Shown here: positions 1 through 5,625 of the stretch, one piece after another | Layout of the letters: each line of letters starts with the position of its first letter | Numbering within the stretch: position 1 is the first letter of the stretch | Source of the DNA: Candidatus Njordarchaeota archaeon | GTDB taxonomy: Archaea; Asgardarchaeota; Njordarchaeia; Njordarchaeales; Njordarchaeaceae | Direction: 5' to 3' | Assembly (NCBI GenBank): GCA_029856625.1 | Contig: JAHKLG010000082.1 | Span: 1-6,364, forward strand | Length of the DNA: 6,364 nt | The notes under the pieces: model-generated | Databases searched by the model: none | Told to the model about the DNA's origin: nothing | The model's input: only the letters and a program-made list of their open reading frames with translations | Position numbers and translations under genes: made by a program

Positions 1-161
1 CTCGAACGTTTCTCTAGTAACTGCTTTATCTTCTCAATAGTCTCGTGGTAAGCATCGAGTAATAATCGAGCTATCGGTGATAATGACTTCCTATGAGGCA
101 TAATTTTCCTTCTTTTATCACTCCTTTTCTTTTTTCTTGATAAACTCTTAGAGTTCTTCAT
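1..161 (-). CDS. Partial CDS, Lys/Arg-rich N-terminus, unknown function (runs off left edge)
   Basis: An open minus-strand frame starts at ATG 161 and runs without a stop through position 1, so only the first 53 or so residues are visible. Residues 1-24 are very basic (KKKRSDKRRK and neighbours). They are followed by SPIARLLLDAYHETIEKIKQ and LLEKRS, which looks like a charged amphipathic helix. A second in-frame ATG at 101 (MPHRKSL...) is preceded by GAAGGA at a usable distance, whereas ATG 161 has no obvious SD but lies only 11 bases after the stop of the glutamine amidotransferase gene, which would suit translational coupling. I do not recognise the family. A basic tail ahead of a helix would suit a nucleic-acid-binding or ribosome-associated protein, but that is inference. 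That a gene enters from the left edge is fairly likely; which ATG is used is open. Confidence 0.5.
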   Translation of the reverse strand, partial: MKNSKSLSRKKKRSDKRRKIMPHRKSLSPIARLLLDAYHETIEKIKQLLEKRS

Positions 162-172
162 ACTGAAACCCG

Positions 173-898
173 TTAACAACGGCTTATGGCGATAGCTCTT
201 GGATTTCCTATTATTGTTTCAAGAATAGTAAGTTCATCAGGGCTTTGGGATAAGGGCTCCCAATCAATCATTTCCTTAATGGGTTCTGAGGCAACATAAA
301 ATTCCTCATCATTTCTATGAAGCCACAACACATAATACTCGGGACATCTAGGAACATTAGAAAATAGATTGATAACGATTATTTTCTTTTCGCTAAGCGA
401 AACTATAAACATGTTTAAAGAAGACGCCATATCAACGCTTTCGATAGCGTATTCGAGAGCTTTCCTGATGTTACTTCCAGTGTAATAGGCTTCAGCTAAT
501 AAGCAAAGGAAAACTTCTGAGTCGGTTTTCCCCATTGGTTTGAAGAGAGTGGGTCTTCTATTAAATGAGTAAATAGTTCCATTATGAGCTAGGATTAGAT
601 CCCTTAACTGCAGAGGATGGGTATCAATAAAATCGATTTCTCCTCTACTTTTTTTCCTAGCATGAATTATATGAGAGAGAGCGGGAATGTTAGGTATATT
701 TTCCTCCCATATTGGTTTTAAGTTCTTGTAAATACCGTAACCATTACTTAAGAACCATGCAACACCGAATCCGTCTCCATGGGGCCCAATTCCACACCGG
801 GCACTAAGACCATTTCTGGCCATCTCCTTAATACCTTTTAACGCCCTTTCTGACAGAGAAACATTAGTAGATGCATTATGAAGTAACATCCTACACAT
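173..898 (-). CDS. YafJ-like class II glutamine amidotransferase
   Basis: This is a stand-alone class II (Ntn-type) glutaminase domain of 241 residues, the usual size for the YafJ-like family. Cys2 directly after the initiator Met (MCRML) is the expected nucleophile once Met is removed, which also fixes the start at ATG 898. Family motifs follow in order: HGDGFGVAW (40-48), HARKKSRGEID (79-89), a THP motif (93-95), HNG (105-107) and KTDSEVF (124-130). SEP at 204-206 matches the late part of the fold. The family hydrolyses glutamine to glutamate and ammonia; no synthase domain is fused, so the acceptor is unknown. Translation probably starts on a very short leader: GGTGTGAT (minus, 909-902) lies 3 bases before ATG and a TATA-like TTTTTAA lies about 30 bases upstream. 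The stop is 11 bases before a possible start of the next gene (ATG 161), so the two may be cotranscribed. Confidence 0.9.
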   Translation of the reverse strand: MCRMLLHNASTNVSLSERALKGIKEMARNGLSARCGIGPHGDGFGVAWFLSNGYGIYKNLKPIWEENIPNIPALSHIIHARKKSRGEIDFIDTHPLQLRDLILAHNGTIYSFNRRPTLFKPMGKTDSEVFLCLLAEAYYTGSNIRKALEYAIESVDMASSLNMFIVSLSEKKIIVINLFSNVPRCPEYYVLWLHRNDEEFYVASEPIKEMIDWEPLSQSPDELTILETIIGNPRAIAISRC

Positions 899-925
899 TT
901 AATCACACCGGCTTTTTTCCAGCGG

Positions 926-935
926 CTTAAAAATT
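926..935 (-). promoter_or_regulatory. Putative archaeal TATA box for the glutamine amidotransferase gene
   Basis: On the minus strand this reads AATTTTTAAG, close to the T-rich crenarchaeal TATA element. Transcription starting about 25 bases downstream would begin near 904, giving an almost leaderless message for ATG 898. Assigned from motif and spacing only. Confidence 0.45.
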
Positions 936-1055
936 ATACAGTCATCATAATTACAATTTTGAGCGATGAGTGTTATCTTTCGATTTAAGGAAAATTCTAA
1001 AGATTTAGAAGGTATATACTTAAGTGGGAAACTTTTAAATGGCGTCATGAAGGCA

Positions 1056-1799
1056 TTAATACTTTTTTCTTAATTCCTCAATAATTGCTGGTAATAATTT
1101 CCCAGCTGGTCCTCTAAGAAAGATATCGACGATTGGCGTTATGGCGCTTTCTGATATGTTAATCTCTATAACAACTCCTCCTCTTTCTTTTACCGTAAAT
1201 GGAATTGCTCCTGCAGGCATAACTACTCCAGAAGTGCCAACTACTAAAATTGCGTCAGCCCTATAGGTTAGGGACAATGCTTCTCTGAGAGCCTCTTCTG
1301 GTAGCGGTTCGTTAAACCAAACAACATTTGGTCTGAGGAGTGAGGAGCAAACGGGGCATTTGGGAGGAATTTCTCTAGGTGGTTCAGAGAACTTAGTCTT
1401 GTATTCGCAGTTAATACACCTAGCCTCAAGGATATTACCGTGGAGCTTTATTACTCTCCTTGAACCAGCTCTCTCATGGAGATCATCAACATTTTGCGTA
1501 ATTAAAGCTTTAAGAAAACCTAATTTCTCCAATTCAGCTAGTGCTATATGTCCTGGATTAGGTTTTGCTTTTAATACAAGTCCAATTCTCCATCTATACC
1601 ATTCCCAGACTTTTATTGGGTCTCGTTTAAAAGCTTGAGGAGTAGCCAATTCCTCTGGTCTATACTTGTTCCATAGTCCATTCTTGCCTCTAAACGTAGG
1701 GATCCCACTCTCAGCTGATATACCTGCCCCAGTTAGTGCTATTAAGAAATTTGCATCTAGTATAATCTCCGCAACTTTTCGTATCTCCTCAGCACTCAT
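1056..1799 (-). CDS. cobB: NAD-dependent protein deacylase, Sir2 family (class III-like signature)
   Basis: A complete sirtuin of 247 residues, typical for archaeal Sir2. The NAD-binding motif GAGISAESGIPTFRG occupies 24-38, TQNVDDLHERAG 101-112, and the catalytic His is H120 in KLHGN. A complete zinc ribbon is present (C128, C131, C148, C151). GTSGVVMPAG (188-197) and INIS (213-216) complete the Rossmann fold. The protein removes acyl groups from lysines using NAD, giving nicotinamide and O-acyl-ADP-ribose. Residues Y68 and R71 (WYRWR) match the Tyr-x-x-Arg pair that in SIRT5 and bacterial CobB reads acidic acyl groups, so desuccinylase activity is possible besides deacetylation; that is inference from family knowledge. 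GGAGATGA (minus, 1810-1803) is the SD just before ATG 1799. The gene follows the small membrane protein gene by 47 bases and may share its transcript. Confidence 0.95.
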   Translation of the reverse strand: MSAEEIRKVAEIILDANFLIALTGAGISAESGIPTFRGKNGLWNKYRPEELATPQAFKRDPIKVWEWYRWRIGLVLKAKPNPGHIALAELEKLGFLKALITQNVDDLHERAGSRRVIKLHGNILEARCINCEYKTKFSEPPREIPPKCPVCSSLLRPNVVWFNEPLPEEALREALSLTYRADAILVVGTSGVVMPAGAIPFTVKERGGVVIEINISESAITPIVDIFLRGPAGKLLPAIIEELRKKY

Positions 1800-1846
1800 A
1801 ATTCATCTCCTATATAAATGAGGATAAAGGACTATGCAAAAGTTCC

Positions 1847-2095
1847 TTAATGGGTCAAGAACTTGGCAAAAAGATTCATCCCAGACAATATAGCTGCTAA
1901 GCCATTTAAAACAACGAAGATGGGATCACTGATTATGATTGAATGTATTGTAAGTAGCATACTACCAATAGTATAAAGTAATAGGAACTCTATTCGTGTG
2001 CGCACTCTTCTATTTCGTATATTCTTTATGGTTTCTGGCAACCAAGCTATTAATATGATAAATAGCCCCAAAATCCCTATAGGTTCTACAGGCAT
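1847..2095 (-). CDS. Small three-helix membrane protein, PQ-loop/SemiSWEET-like
   Basis: An 82-residue hydrophobic protein with three predicted membrane segments at about 6-22, 36-55 and 58-79, which is the size and topology of a single SemiSWEET triple-helix bundle. Helix 1 ends in AWLPETIKNIRNRR (17-30). This resembles the PQ-loop signature (Pro in a helix, then a short basic stretch), but the usual Gln is Glu21. Asn64 in helix 3 sits where SemiSWEETs have a conserved Asn. Two such chains normally dimerise to form a sugar or small-solute transporter; the substrate here cannot be told. The Pro-Glu variant means it could be a related but distinct family. The start at ATG 2095 is well supported by GGAGGG (minus, 2107-2102) with a 6-base spacer. 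It lies between the hydrogenase protease gene (58-base gap) and sir2 (47-base gap), all on the same strand. Confidence 0.7.
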   Translation of the reverse strand: MPVEPIGILGLFIILIAWLPETIKNIRNRRVRTRIEFLLLYTIGSMLLTIHSIIISDPIFVVLNGLAAILSGMNLFAKFLTH

Positions 2096-2153
2096 GCTTT
2101 TCCCTCCAAGAAAGTATTAATGAATGAATAACCAGGATTATTGGGTAAATAGT

Positions 2154-2645
2154 CTATGAATTATTCTGGAGACAATACAGAAAGTCTCTAATAAGCCTTT
2201 TAATAGATTTTAATATTTCTTCATGTACTCCCTCCCCTATTGATGTATCGTGAGGCTGAATACCAATGATTAGGATTTTTTTCCCAGCCTTCTTTAAAAA
2301 TTGTAGTAAGTAGGAAAGAGAAATCCTATGAGTTGATAGGGTGTCTTCTGAGAAATCAGATGGTTCTAAAATTAATATCTCACCAGGAGGAAAACCAGCA
2401 TCTACTGCATCTACGATCAGAACATGAGATATTTTAGCATCCTCTGAAATTTTCAAGATATAAGCTTCTGGGGATGAGTAAGCGTAAAAAAGTATCACTC
2501 TTGCTATATTTTTCTCCTGTAATTCCTTACAAAAGAAAATACCAGCAGCATCATCTTTTCTAAATTCATTACCTAGACAGATCACAGCAATCCTATTAGC
2601 ATTACTTAAGAACGTAGCAAGAACATCTTTGCAATATTTTTTCAA
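2154..2645 (-). CDS. hycI: [NiFe]-hydrogenase maturation protease, HycI type
   Basis: A 163-residue member of the HyaD/HycI endopeptidase family, which clips the C-terminal tail of the hydrogenase large subunit after nickel insertion. CLGNEFRKDDAAG (23-35) matches the E. coli HycI stretch around VGNSMMGDDGAG; D32 corresponds to metal-ligand Asp16, D79 in IVDAVDAG to Asp62, and H106 in STHRISL to His90. GIQP (128-131) is also shared with HycI. I place the start at TTG 2645 because GGAGGG lies 7 bases upstream and the resulting N-terminus (a short helix, then the first strand at NRIAVICLGN) matches the family. The frame also stays open to a TTG at 2681, which would add 12 residues but has no SD. 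A [NiFe]-hydrogenase operon must be elsewhere in the genome, since none is in view. It probably leads an operon with the PQ-loop protein and sir2. Confidence 0.9.
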   Translation of the reverse strand: MKKYCKDVLATFLSNANRIAVICLGNEFRKDDAAGIFFCKELQEKNIARVILFYAYSSPEAYILKISEDAKISHVLIVDAVDAGFPPGEILILEPSDFSEDTLSTHRISLSYLLQFLKKAGKKILIIGIQPHDTSIGEGVHEEILKSIKRLIRDFLYCLQNNS

Positions 2646-2652
2646 AAATAAT

Positions 2653-2658
2653 CCCTCC
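2653..2658 (-). promoter_or_regulatory. Strong ribosome binding site deciding the hycI start
   Basis: The minus strand reads GGAGGG here, followed by 7 bases and then TTG 2645. No comparable site precedes the upstream TTG at 2681. This is the reason for the shorter hycI reading frame. Confidence 0.7.
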
Positions 2659-2702
2659 GAGGTTATGGCCAGATACTCCAATTATTAGAAAGAGAATGTT
2701 TT

Positions 2703-2874
2703 GGGGAGGGGCGGGGGTACATTAGGGGAAGTTAGGGAGTTTGTGCAAAAACTAATGCTTTTAGGCTTTGGAAATAATGGTATTTTGAGATAATAATGGC
2801 TTAAATTGGCTTGTATTGGATGTGAGTAGGGTTATATAGGTTTTTAACTTGAGCTACCCCTGCCCCTTTTCCCC
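2703..2874. repeat. G/C-skewed segment bounded by inverted G-run boxes
   Basis: The left box (2703-2720) has runs of 4, 4 and 5 G on the plus strand, followed by further G-runs at 2725-2728 and 2735-2737. That is enough for a G-quadruplex on the plus strand. The right box (2855-2874) is the reverse: on the minus strand it has three runs of 4 G. The cores GGGGCGGGGGTA (left, plus) and GGGGCAGGGGTA (right, minus) differ by one base, so the boxes form an imperfect inverted repeat about 135 bases apart. Plus-strand composition from 2701 to 2850 is about 48 G to 9 C by my count, then flips sharply to C-rich (about 14 C to 3 G in 2851-2880). No coding frame explains this. An origin-like element, a structured RNA or a mobile-element end are all possible; none is proven. 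Confidence 0.55.
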
Positions 2875-3042
2875 ACTAAATATTTTCTAATTTATTTCCT
2901 TAGAGATGGTAGCCTATTTAAACATTCGCCCGTTAAAGTGCGATTATATCATACTGTTTAAATTAAAGAACATGTGTGGCTGCTGATTATGTTGTAGTAG
3001 GAAAGCTTTGGTTTTCTTTGCCAATTTTAAGACGCGTTTTTA

Positions 3043-3189
3043 ATGAGTATAGTGGTTAAGAAGATAAAGCAAAGTTACTTTGATGAGAAAATGCTTATAT
3101 GCGCATATACCCTAAATGAAGCCAAGTTATGTGAAGAGACTTATCTTAGAATTTTATATTCAAGTGTTCTAATGGCGTATTTCACCTAA
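3043..3189 (+). CDS. Doubtful 48-codon frame upstream of the nucleotidyltransferase-like gene
   Basis: ATG 3043 opens a frame of 48 codons (MSIVVKKIKQSYFDEKMLIC onward, ending LMAYFT) closed by TAA 3187-3189. It is in the same frame as the gene at 3202, with only 12 bases (four codons) between that stop and the next ATG. The predicted peptide looks helix-forming, but there is no SD before ATG 3043, and a good promoter for the downstream gene lies inside it. It could be a small partner such as an antitoxin, the remnant of a longer gene, or chance. I lean to chance or remnant. Confidence 0.2.
   Translation: MSIVVKKIKQSYFDEKMLICAYTLNEAKLCEETYLRILYSSVLMAYFT
3096..3109. promoter_or_regulatory. 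14-base perfect palindrome, possible operator
   Basis: TATATGCGCATATA is its own reverse complement. It lies about 45 bases before the TATA box of the nucleotidyltransferase-like gene, a plausible regulator site. A 14-base palindrome is expected about 0.4 times by chance in a window this long, so position is the main argument. Confidence 0.25.
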
Positions 3190-3194
3190 AGGTG
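3147..3194 (+). promoter_or_regulatory. Promoter and ribosome binding site of the nucleotidyltransferase-like gene
   Basis: TTAGAA followed by TTTTATAT (3153-3160) fits a BRE plus TATA box. A start of transcription about 25 bases on (about 3180-3185) would leave a leader of roughly 20 bases. That leader contains AGGTGG (3189-3194), 7 bases before ATG 3202. The spacing of all three elements agrees. Confidence 0.55.
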
Positions 3195-3201
3195 GATTCT
3201 G

Positions 3202-3900
3202 ATGAAGAAGATGGGTATTAGAGCTCGCGGGCTTTTAATAACCTCTACAGTGGTTAGGGACTCATTGGAGAAAATAGTTAAAGCGCTTAGAGACAAGGTG
3301 TGGATGGTTGTAGGGAATATCGCTTCGCAGCTCTGGGCATACACTATGGCTGGGAACTGTATTTACTGCCGACCAACGGATAATCTGAATATTGTTGGGA
3401 TTGGGATAGATCATGACCTTGAGATGCTGTTTGGTGCTGTAGCTGAGGGGTTTATTGGTGATCAAGTGAGAAGGCTAAATTTTCTGGTTTCTCATTCGCC
3501 AAAATTTAGGATAGATGCTGAGAGTTATGCTAGGAAAAGGTATTATATGTCAGAATTTGATAGGAGAGTTTTTCTTAACATCTGGAACATCGAAATTCCA
3601 GTAACTAGTCTTGAAGATCACATAATTGCTAAATTGTCTATGGGTAGAAAAAAGGATTTCTTAGATGTTAGAAATGTTTTTCTTGCGTACAAGAGATACT
3701 TGAGATCAAGTATAATAATGAATACCCATCCCCGATACATTATTCGCTTGAGTCTGCTTAAAGAGATTCTAGATAGTGAATACTCAGAGATCGCTGAGGA
3801 TGTAATATTAGCGATCGAAAACATAACGGGATCCAGTTTTATAAAACTTAGGGAGGCTGAGAATAGGCCCAGAGTGATGATTGAGTTGTTAAAGCTTTAA
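3202..3900 (+). CDS. Nucleotidyltransferase-like protein with altered catalytic site
   Basis: A 232-residue protein with the outline of the small nucleotidyltransferase family that includes AbiEii-type toxins. VVGNIASQLWAY (36-47) matches the hGGxA helix that opens the fold. RPTDNLNI (57-64) matches the usual RxTxDIDI strand, and SLEDHIIAKLS then MGRKKDFLDV (136-156) matches the late family motif in which a Lys and an Arg-x-x-Asp-x-x-Asp group follow a Leu-Glu-Asp. The second Gly of GG is Asn39, and the two metal-binding Asp of DID are Asn61 and Asn63, each one GAT-to-AAT change away. The protein is therefore probably inactive as a nucleotidyltransferase, although the frame is intact and has a good promoter and SD. 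It may act as a binding or regulatory protein, or be a toxin in decay. Its stop overlaps that of the convergent DHH gene by 12 bases. Family assignment is from motif recognition only. Confidence 0.65.
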   Translation: MKKMGIRARGLLITSTVVRDSLEKIVKALRDKVWMVVGNIASQLWAYTMAGNCIYCRPTDNLNIVGIGIDHDLEMLFGAVAEGFIGDQVRRLNFLVSHSPKFRIDAESYARKRYYMSEFDRRVFLNIWNIEIPVTSLEDHIIAKLSMGRKKDFLDVRNVFLAYKRYLRSSIIMNTHPRYIIRLSLLKEILDSEYSEIAEDVILAIENITGSSFIKLREAENRPRVMIELLKL

Positions 3901-4839
3901 ATTCTTACTTAAGTCGAGTCTCACGTATGTTACGCTTCCATATTCTGACAATTCCATAATCATTCTTCCCAATAATTCTTCATATCCATTAAGATTTAAT
4001 CGCATTCCAGCTGCTTTAAGATGCCCACCACCTCCGAACTTCTCTGCGAATTTCCTCGCGTCAAACCTAGAGTGTTTGGATACTCGGATAGAAACTCGTG
4101 CTTGATTATTGTTAGGAGCGCTGGATAAAGAAGGGCAAATCGGATCTTCCTCGCGCATTCTATTGATTATCACTGCGATTTCCCATCCCTTATTAAGGAA
4201 TAACCATGGGATATCATTCATAGCAACTCTTGGGAAGCCTGAGACAATATCAACAATGATAACGTTACTATCAAGCTTCGAAAGCTTCTTTAACAACTTC
4301 TTAACCATTTTTAGGCCTTTCTCTATCCAAGGCTTAAGCCGTTTCCACTCCTTTTTTATCCACTCATCCTTATCAAATTTTACTCCTTTCTCGGCTAGGA
4401 TCCAAGCTATTTTCATTAGCGTGGCTGGATCTTTAGAATAACACTTTATTATTTTGTCTAACTTATAGATCTTTTTTGTGACTCCTCCAGTGTCGGCAAT
4501 ATTAGCCATCTCTACTAGTTTACGTGCTTTCTCGTTATTTTCGAGGCCCAGATACCTTATTAATAATGAGGCAGCAGATGGGGCTTTAGGGTCTATTACA
4601 TCGTTTTTTGTCAGTCTTCCTTCTTTAAGGAGTTTTTCATAATTTGATATGTGATGATCGATATTGGCTTTAGCCTTAGAAGTTTTTGGTAGATCTACTA
4701 CGAGGTCATATTCTACATCATCATAGTTCTGAAGGTCTCTTAAAGTTAGGAAATCAATCTTAGAATTAGGATACTTAAGTAATATGAGTGCTGCTGACAC
4801 TAAGCCATCAATATCCGATGCATGAACAGCTACACGCAT
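3889..4839 (-). CDS. DHH/DHHA1-family phosphoesterase
   Basis: A 316-residue two-domain phosphoesterase. Motif I is VHASDIDGLVSAA (5-17), D49 lies in LVVDLP, motif III IDHH at 60-63 gives the family its name, and D116 in ADTG supplies another Mn-binding Asp. The C-terminal DHHA1 domain has GGGGHLKAAG (269-278), the nucleotide-binding glycine motif. Family members degrade very short RNAs or cyclic dinucleotides such as c-di-AMP, or act on related phosphodiesters; the substrate here cannot be told. A Lys-rich helical stretch (about 157-190) links the domains. I choose ATG 4839 because GAGG (minus, 4849-4846) is 6 bases upstream of it; an ATG at 4845 would add Met-Lys but leaves no spacer after that SD. 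It is divergent from the gene at 4969 and convergent with the one at 3202. Confidence 0.88.
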   Translation of the reverse strand: MRVAVHASDIDGLVSAALILLKYPNSKIDFLTLRDLQNYDDVEYDLVVDLPKTSKAKANIDHHISNYEKLLKEGRLTKNDVIDPKAPSAASLLIRYLGLENNEKARKLVEMANIADTGGVTKKIYKLDKIIKCYSKDPATLMKIAWILAEKGVKFDKDEWIKKEWKRLKPWIEKGLKMVKKLLKKLSKLDSNVIIVDIVSGFPRVAMNDIPWLFLNKGWEIAVIINRMREEDPICPSLSSAPNNNQARVSIRVSKHSRFDARKFAEKFGGGGHLKAAGMRLNLNGYEELLGRMIMELSEYGSVTYVRLDLSKNLKL

Positions 4840-4905
4840 TTTCATCCTCTAAGCAATTTCTTATTTCCTTATCAGCACCAATATTATGCTGTGAAGAACT
4901 CGAAA

Positions 4906-4962
4906 CACGTATAAAATAATTAAAAGGTTTTTTGTTTTCTTAGCTGGATTTGTAAAGGAGAT
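4906..4962 (+). promoter_or_regulatory. Promoter and ribosome binding site for the gene at 4969, in a divergent intergenic region
   Basis: TATAAAAT (4910-4917) and ATTAAAAG (4919-4926) are both TATA-like. Either would start transcription between about 4938 and 4950. AAAGGAGATT (4955-4964) is a strong SD before GTG 4969. On the minus strand the same AT block reads ATTTTATAC and could serve the DHH gene with a leader of about 45 bases. Confidence 0.5.
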
Positions 4963-4968
4963 TATGCC

Positions 4969-5625
4969 GTGAAACCAGCGGTAGAGAAAATTCACATAAT
5001 CTATAAAAATCTTATAAGAGTGGGGAAAGAGCTCGATTTTGAAAGATTTAAAACTGAACTTGTAGCGCGGGGTTTTGTACCAGAATCACGGGTAATACCA
5101 ACACCCACGGGGCCTCTTAAAGAATATCTTTTGCGAGAACCTAAGAGTCTTAGGGATTTAATAGTAGTTTCCTCGAAAGGCTTTGTTGTTGATGCATGGA
5201 GTTACGAAACTGGACTCGATTTAATTTCAATAGCCTATGAGATTTACGAGCTAATTTTAGGTGACTTGATAAGACACACGTTAGTAGATATCATAGGGGA
5301 TTACCAACTAATTATCCTAATAAATAAGAGAGCAGAAGAGATTTTGAGAAAGAACTTTAATAATGCGACTCTGGAAAAGCTAAGGGGGTCTCTAGGGAGG
5401 GCAGACCTACAACCTTTTTCAATAGGTTTTACATGGGGAAAGCCAGCTCCTCCCCATGAGTGGGTGGTGGTTAGTGTGGCCCCAGCAGCACCGCCGGGTG
5501 TACTCCCATCGCAGGAACGCTTACAACTTCGTATCCAGTATAGGCACGTAAACCCAGATACAGCGGTGGAATTCTTACAAAAATTGGATGAAGTTATAGA
5601 AAAGATAGTGAAAAGCTTATTATGA
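4969..5625 (+). CDS. Unrecognised 218-residue protein with a proline-rich loop
   Basis: GTG 4969 is the start: GGAG at 4957-4960 is well spaced, and the nearer ATG at 4964 reads Met-Pro-stop. I do not recognise the family. The protein is soluble-looking, with an alpha/beta pattern: an N-terminal helical part (1-36), a strand LIVVSSKGFVVDAW (64-77), a helix to about 103, a second strand region DYQLIILIN (111-119), a helix (120-140), then strands SIGFTWG (151-157), EWVVVSVAP (164-172) and LQLRIQY (185-191), and a final amphipathic helix (197-218). Between the last strands is a Pro-rich part (P159, P161, P162, P172, P175, P176, P180). The final strand-plus-helix pattern faintly recalls the TIGR04255 group, but this is weak. 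No catalytic motif or membrane segment is seen. Its stop overlaps by 6 bases the stop of the convergent profilin-like gene. Confidence 0.75.
   Translation: MKPAVEKIHIIYKNLIRVGKELDFERFKTELVARGFVPESRVIPTPTGPLKEYLLREPKSLRDLIVVSSKGFVVDAWSYETGLDLISIAYEIYELILGDLIRHTLVDIIGDYQLIILINKRAEEILRKNFNNATLEKLRGSLGRADLQPFSIGFTWGKPAPPHEWVVVSVAPAAPPGVLPSQERLQLRIQYRHVNPDTAVEFLQKLDEVIEKIVKSLL

Larger units (their letters stand above)
2682..3201. other. 520-base region without a convincing gene
   Basis: No long reading frame exists here on either strand. The left third (2703-2874) is the G-skewed segment listed separately. Possible minus-strand TATA elements for hycI are CTATATAA (about 2832-2839) and AATTTAAG (about 2799-2806), but they would give leaders of more than 100 bases. 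A 26-codon plus frame (2906-2986, starting MVAYLNIRPLKCDY) and a 48-codon plus frame (3043-3189) are present; neither has an SD. The right end carries the promoter of the gene at 3202. I see no tRNA, CRISPR repeat or C/D-box RNA. A degraded gene or mobile-element remnant is possible but cannot be shown. Confidence 0.5.

Noticed and set aside
938..960. Minus-strand ATGATGA as the C box of a C/D guide RNA
   Set aside because: No CTGA D box lies at the required distance and there is no second box pair.
1360..1638. 92-codon plus-strand frame
   Set aside because: It lies entirely inside the sir2 gene on the opposite strand; its translation has no recognisable motif and no SD.
1811..1818. Minus-strand TTTATATA before sir2 as a TATA box
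   Set aside because: It is only about 12 bases before ATG 1799 and adjoins the SD, so transcription would start inside the gene.
2725..2737. Two TTAGGG-like units suggesting telomere-type repeats
   Set aside because: Only two imperfect units are present and archaeal chromosomes are circular; the G-runs explain the likeness.
2906..2986. 26-codon plus-strand frame (MVAYLNIRPLKCDY...)
   Set aside because: Too short, no SD, no family resemblance; expected by chance in AT-rich intergenic DNA.
3262..3824. Two minus-strand frames of 67 and 68 codons
   Set aside because: Both are antisense to the nucleotidyltransferase-like gene, which has recognisable motifs and proper start signals.
4109..4441. 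110-codon plus-strand frame
   Set aside because: It is antisense to the DHH phosphoesterase; Ser/Ile/Leu/Phe-rich composition is typical of a shadow frame.
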